Positions 5,362 through 5,809 of a stretch of DNA of 5,809 nucleotides are shown here, in pieces. The position numbers were made by a program, and so were the translations under genes. The notes beneath the pieces were generated by a model. It did no database searches. It saw nothing but the letters and a program-made list of their open reading frames with translations, and was not told the DNA's origin. The stretch lies in assembly GCA_012513725.1 (NCBI GenBank), contig JAAZBQ010000353.1, positions 1 through 5,809 of the forward strand, in the 5' to 3' direction. The stretch comes from Chloroflexota bacterium (GTDB lineage: Bacteria; Chloroflexota; Anaerolineae; UBA1429). Position 1 is the stretch's first letter. Each line of letters opens with the position of its first letter.

Positions 5362-5809
5362 ATGAGCGCTTTGACACGTCGCGAGTTCCTGCGTGTATCC
5401 ACCTTGGCCGGCGCCGCTACAGTCGCGGCCGCCTGCGTGCAAGCGCCACCGGTAACCACCGCGCCGCCCGCCGACGCTACTGCTGCCCCTGCTACACAAC
5501 CCACAACCGCCGCCCCGGCCGCCCCTGCAGAGGGCGCCGACCGGTTCAGCGAGTCTCCCATGCTGGCCGAGCGCGTCGCGTCCGGCGATCTGCCGCCCGT
5601 CGACGAGCGCGTCCCCGAGAACCCCTGCGTGGCCGACAGCCTGGACGGCATCGGCAACTTTGGCGGCACCATGCGCAAGTCGTTCTCGGGTCAGGCGGAC
5701 GGCGGTACGGTCGCCCACCTGAACCAGCGGGGCCTCCTCAAGATCAACGAGGAGATGGCCGTCATCAACATGGCCGCCGAGTCCTGGGAACTGAGCCCCG
5801 ACGGACGCA
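5362..5809 (+). CDS. ABC transporter substrate-binding lipoprotein (family 5 / oligopeptide type), N-terminal fragment
   Basis: The first 149 codons are present and the gene runs off the right edge. The ATG has GGAGG 6 bases upstream. The N-terminus TRREFLRVS is a twin-arginine signal (Arg6-Arg7), followed by an Ala-rich hydrophobic stretch ending AAAC with the lipidation cysteine at 25. This predicts Tat export and anchoring on the outer face of the membrane. Residues ~26-58 are an Ala/Thr/Pro-rich flexible linker. The mature domain then begins, with MLAERVASGDLPPVDERVPENP and FGGTMRKSF, resembling the start of SBP family 5 (DppA/OppA-like) proteins of Gram-positive and Chloroflexota-type bacteria. 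Family 5 proteins bind peptides, nickel or, in several lineages, oligosaccharides. Divergence from a glycoside hydrolase operon suggests a glycoside ligand (inference). Permease and ATPase genes would be expected downstream, outside the window. Confidence 0.85.
   Translation, partial: MSALTRREFLRVSTLAGAATVAAACVQAPPVTTAPPADATAAPATQPTTAAPAAPAEGADRFSESPMLAERVASGDLPPVDERVPENPCVADSLDGIGNFGGTMRKSFSGQADGGTVAHLNQRGLLKINEEMAVINMAAESWELSPDGR

Noticed and set aside
5290..5718. 142-residue minus-strand open frame over the lipoprotein start
   Set aside because: It is low-complexity Gly/Ala/Arg sequence opposite a well-supported Tat lipoprotein gene, with no family signature.
1..5809. CRISPR arrays, tRNA/rRNA genes, insertion sequences or frameshifted genes
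   Set aside because: I saw no regularly spaced repeats, no tRNA-like fold, no transposase motif and no broken reading frame. The coding genes account for nearly all of the window.

Overview
The window is high-GC bacterial DNA (roughly two thirds G+C by eye), densely packed with genes. It looks like part of a catabolic locus of an anaerobe or facultative anaerobe, because it encodes an oxygen-sensitive glycyl radical enzyme and its activase. The Tat-exported lipoprotein with an Ala/Thr/Pro linker, the oligopeptide-type binding protein and the base composition fit a Chloroflexota-like bacterium. That taxonomic guess is tentative; no rRNA or marker gene is present.

Layout: four genes run leftwards. 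In transcription order they are a cytoplasmic DUF5060/DUF4038-type glycoside hydrolase-like protein (5055-3490), a glycyl radical enzyme of the CxE lyase/dehydratase type (3390-1054), its radical SAM activating enzyme (1057-107, overlapping the previous stop by 4 bases) and the first 27 codons of a flavodoxin-fold NAD(P)H/FMN reductase (83 to beyond position 1). A 306-base divergent control region (5056-5361) separates them from a rightward gene, the N-terminal part of an ABC transporter family 5 substrate-binding lipoprotein (5362 to beyond 5809). The control region holds a good candidate promoter for each direction, an octamer present three times in about 200 bases (once inside the start of the lipoprotein gene), and a 9-pair stem-loop at the predicted 5' end of the lipoprotein mRNA.

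Working model (inference): the lipoprotein captures a glycoside or oligosaccharide for import. The hydrolase, which has no signal peptide, cleaves it inside the cell. The radical enzyme then eliminates or cleaves a group from a released polyol, sugar or aglycone, and the flavin reductase supplies electrons or reduces a product. The radical enzyme has an active-site loop (NDGCWE) and glycyl loop (MGGWCAYF) that I cannot match to a characterised subfamily. The coupling of an intracellular DUF4038-type hydrolase with an unassigned glycyl radical enzyme is the most interesting content of this window.
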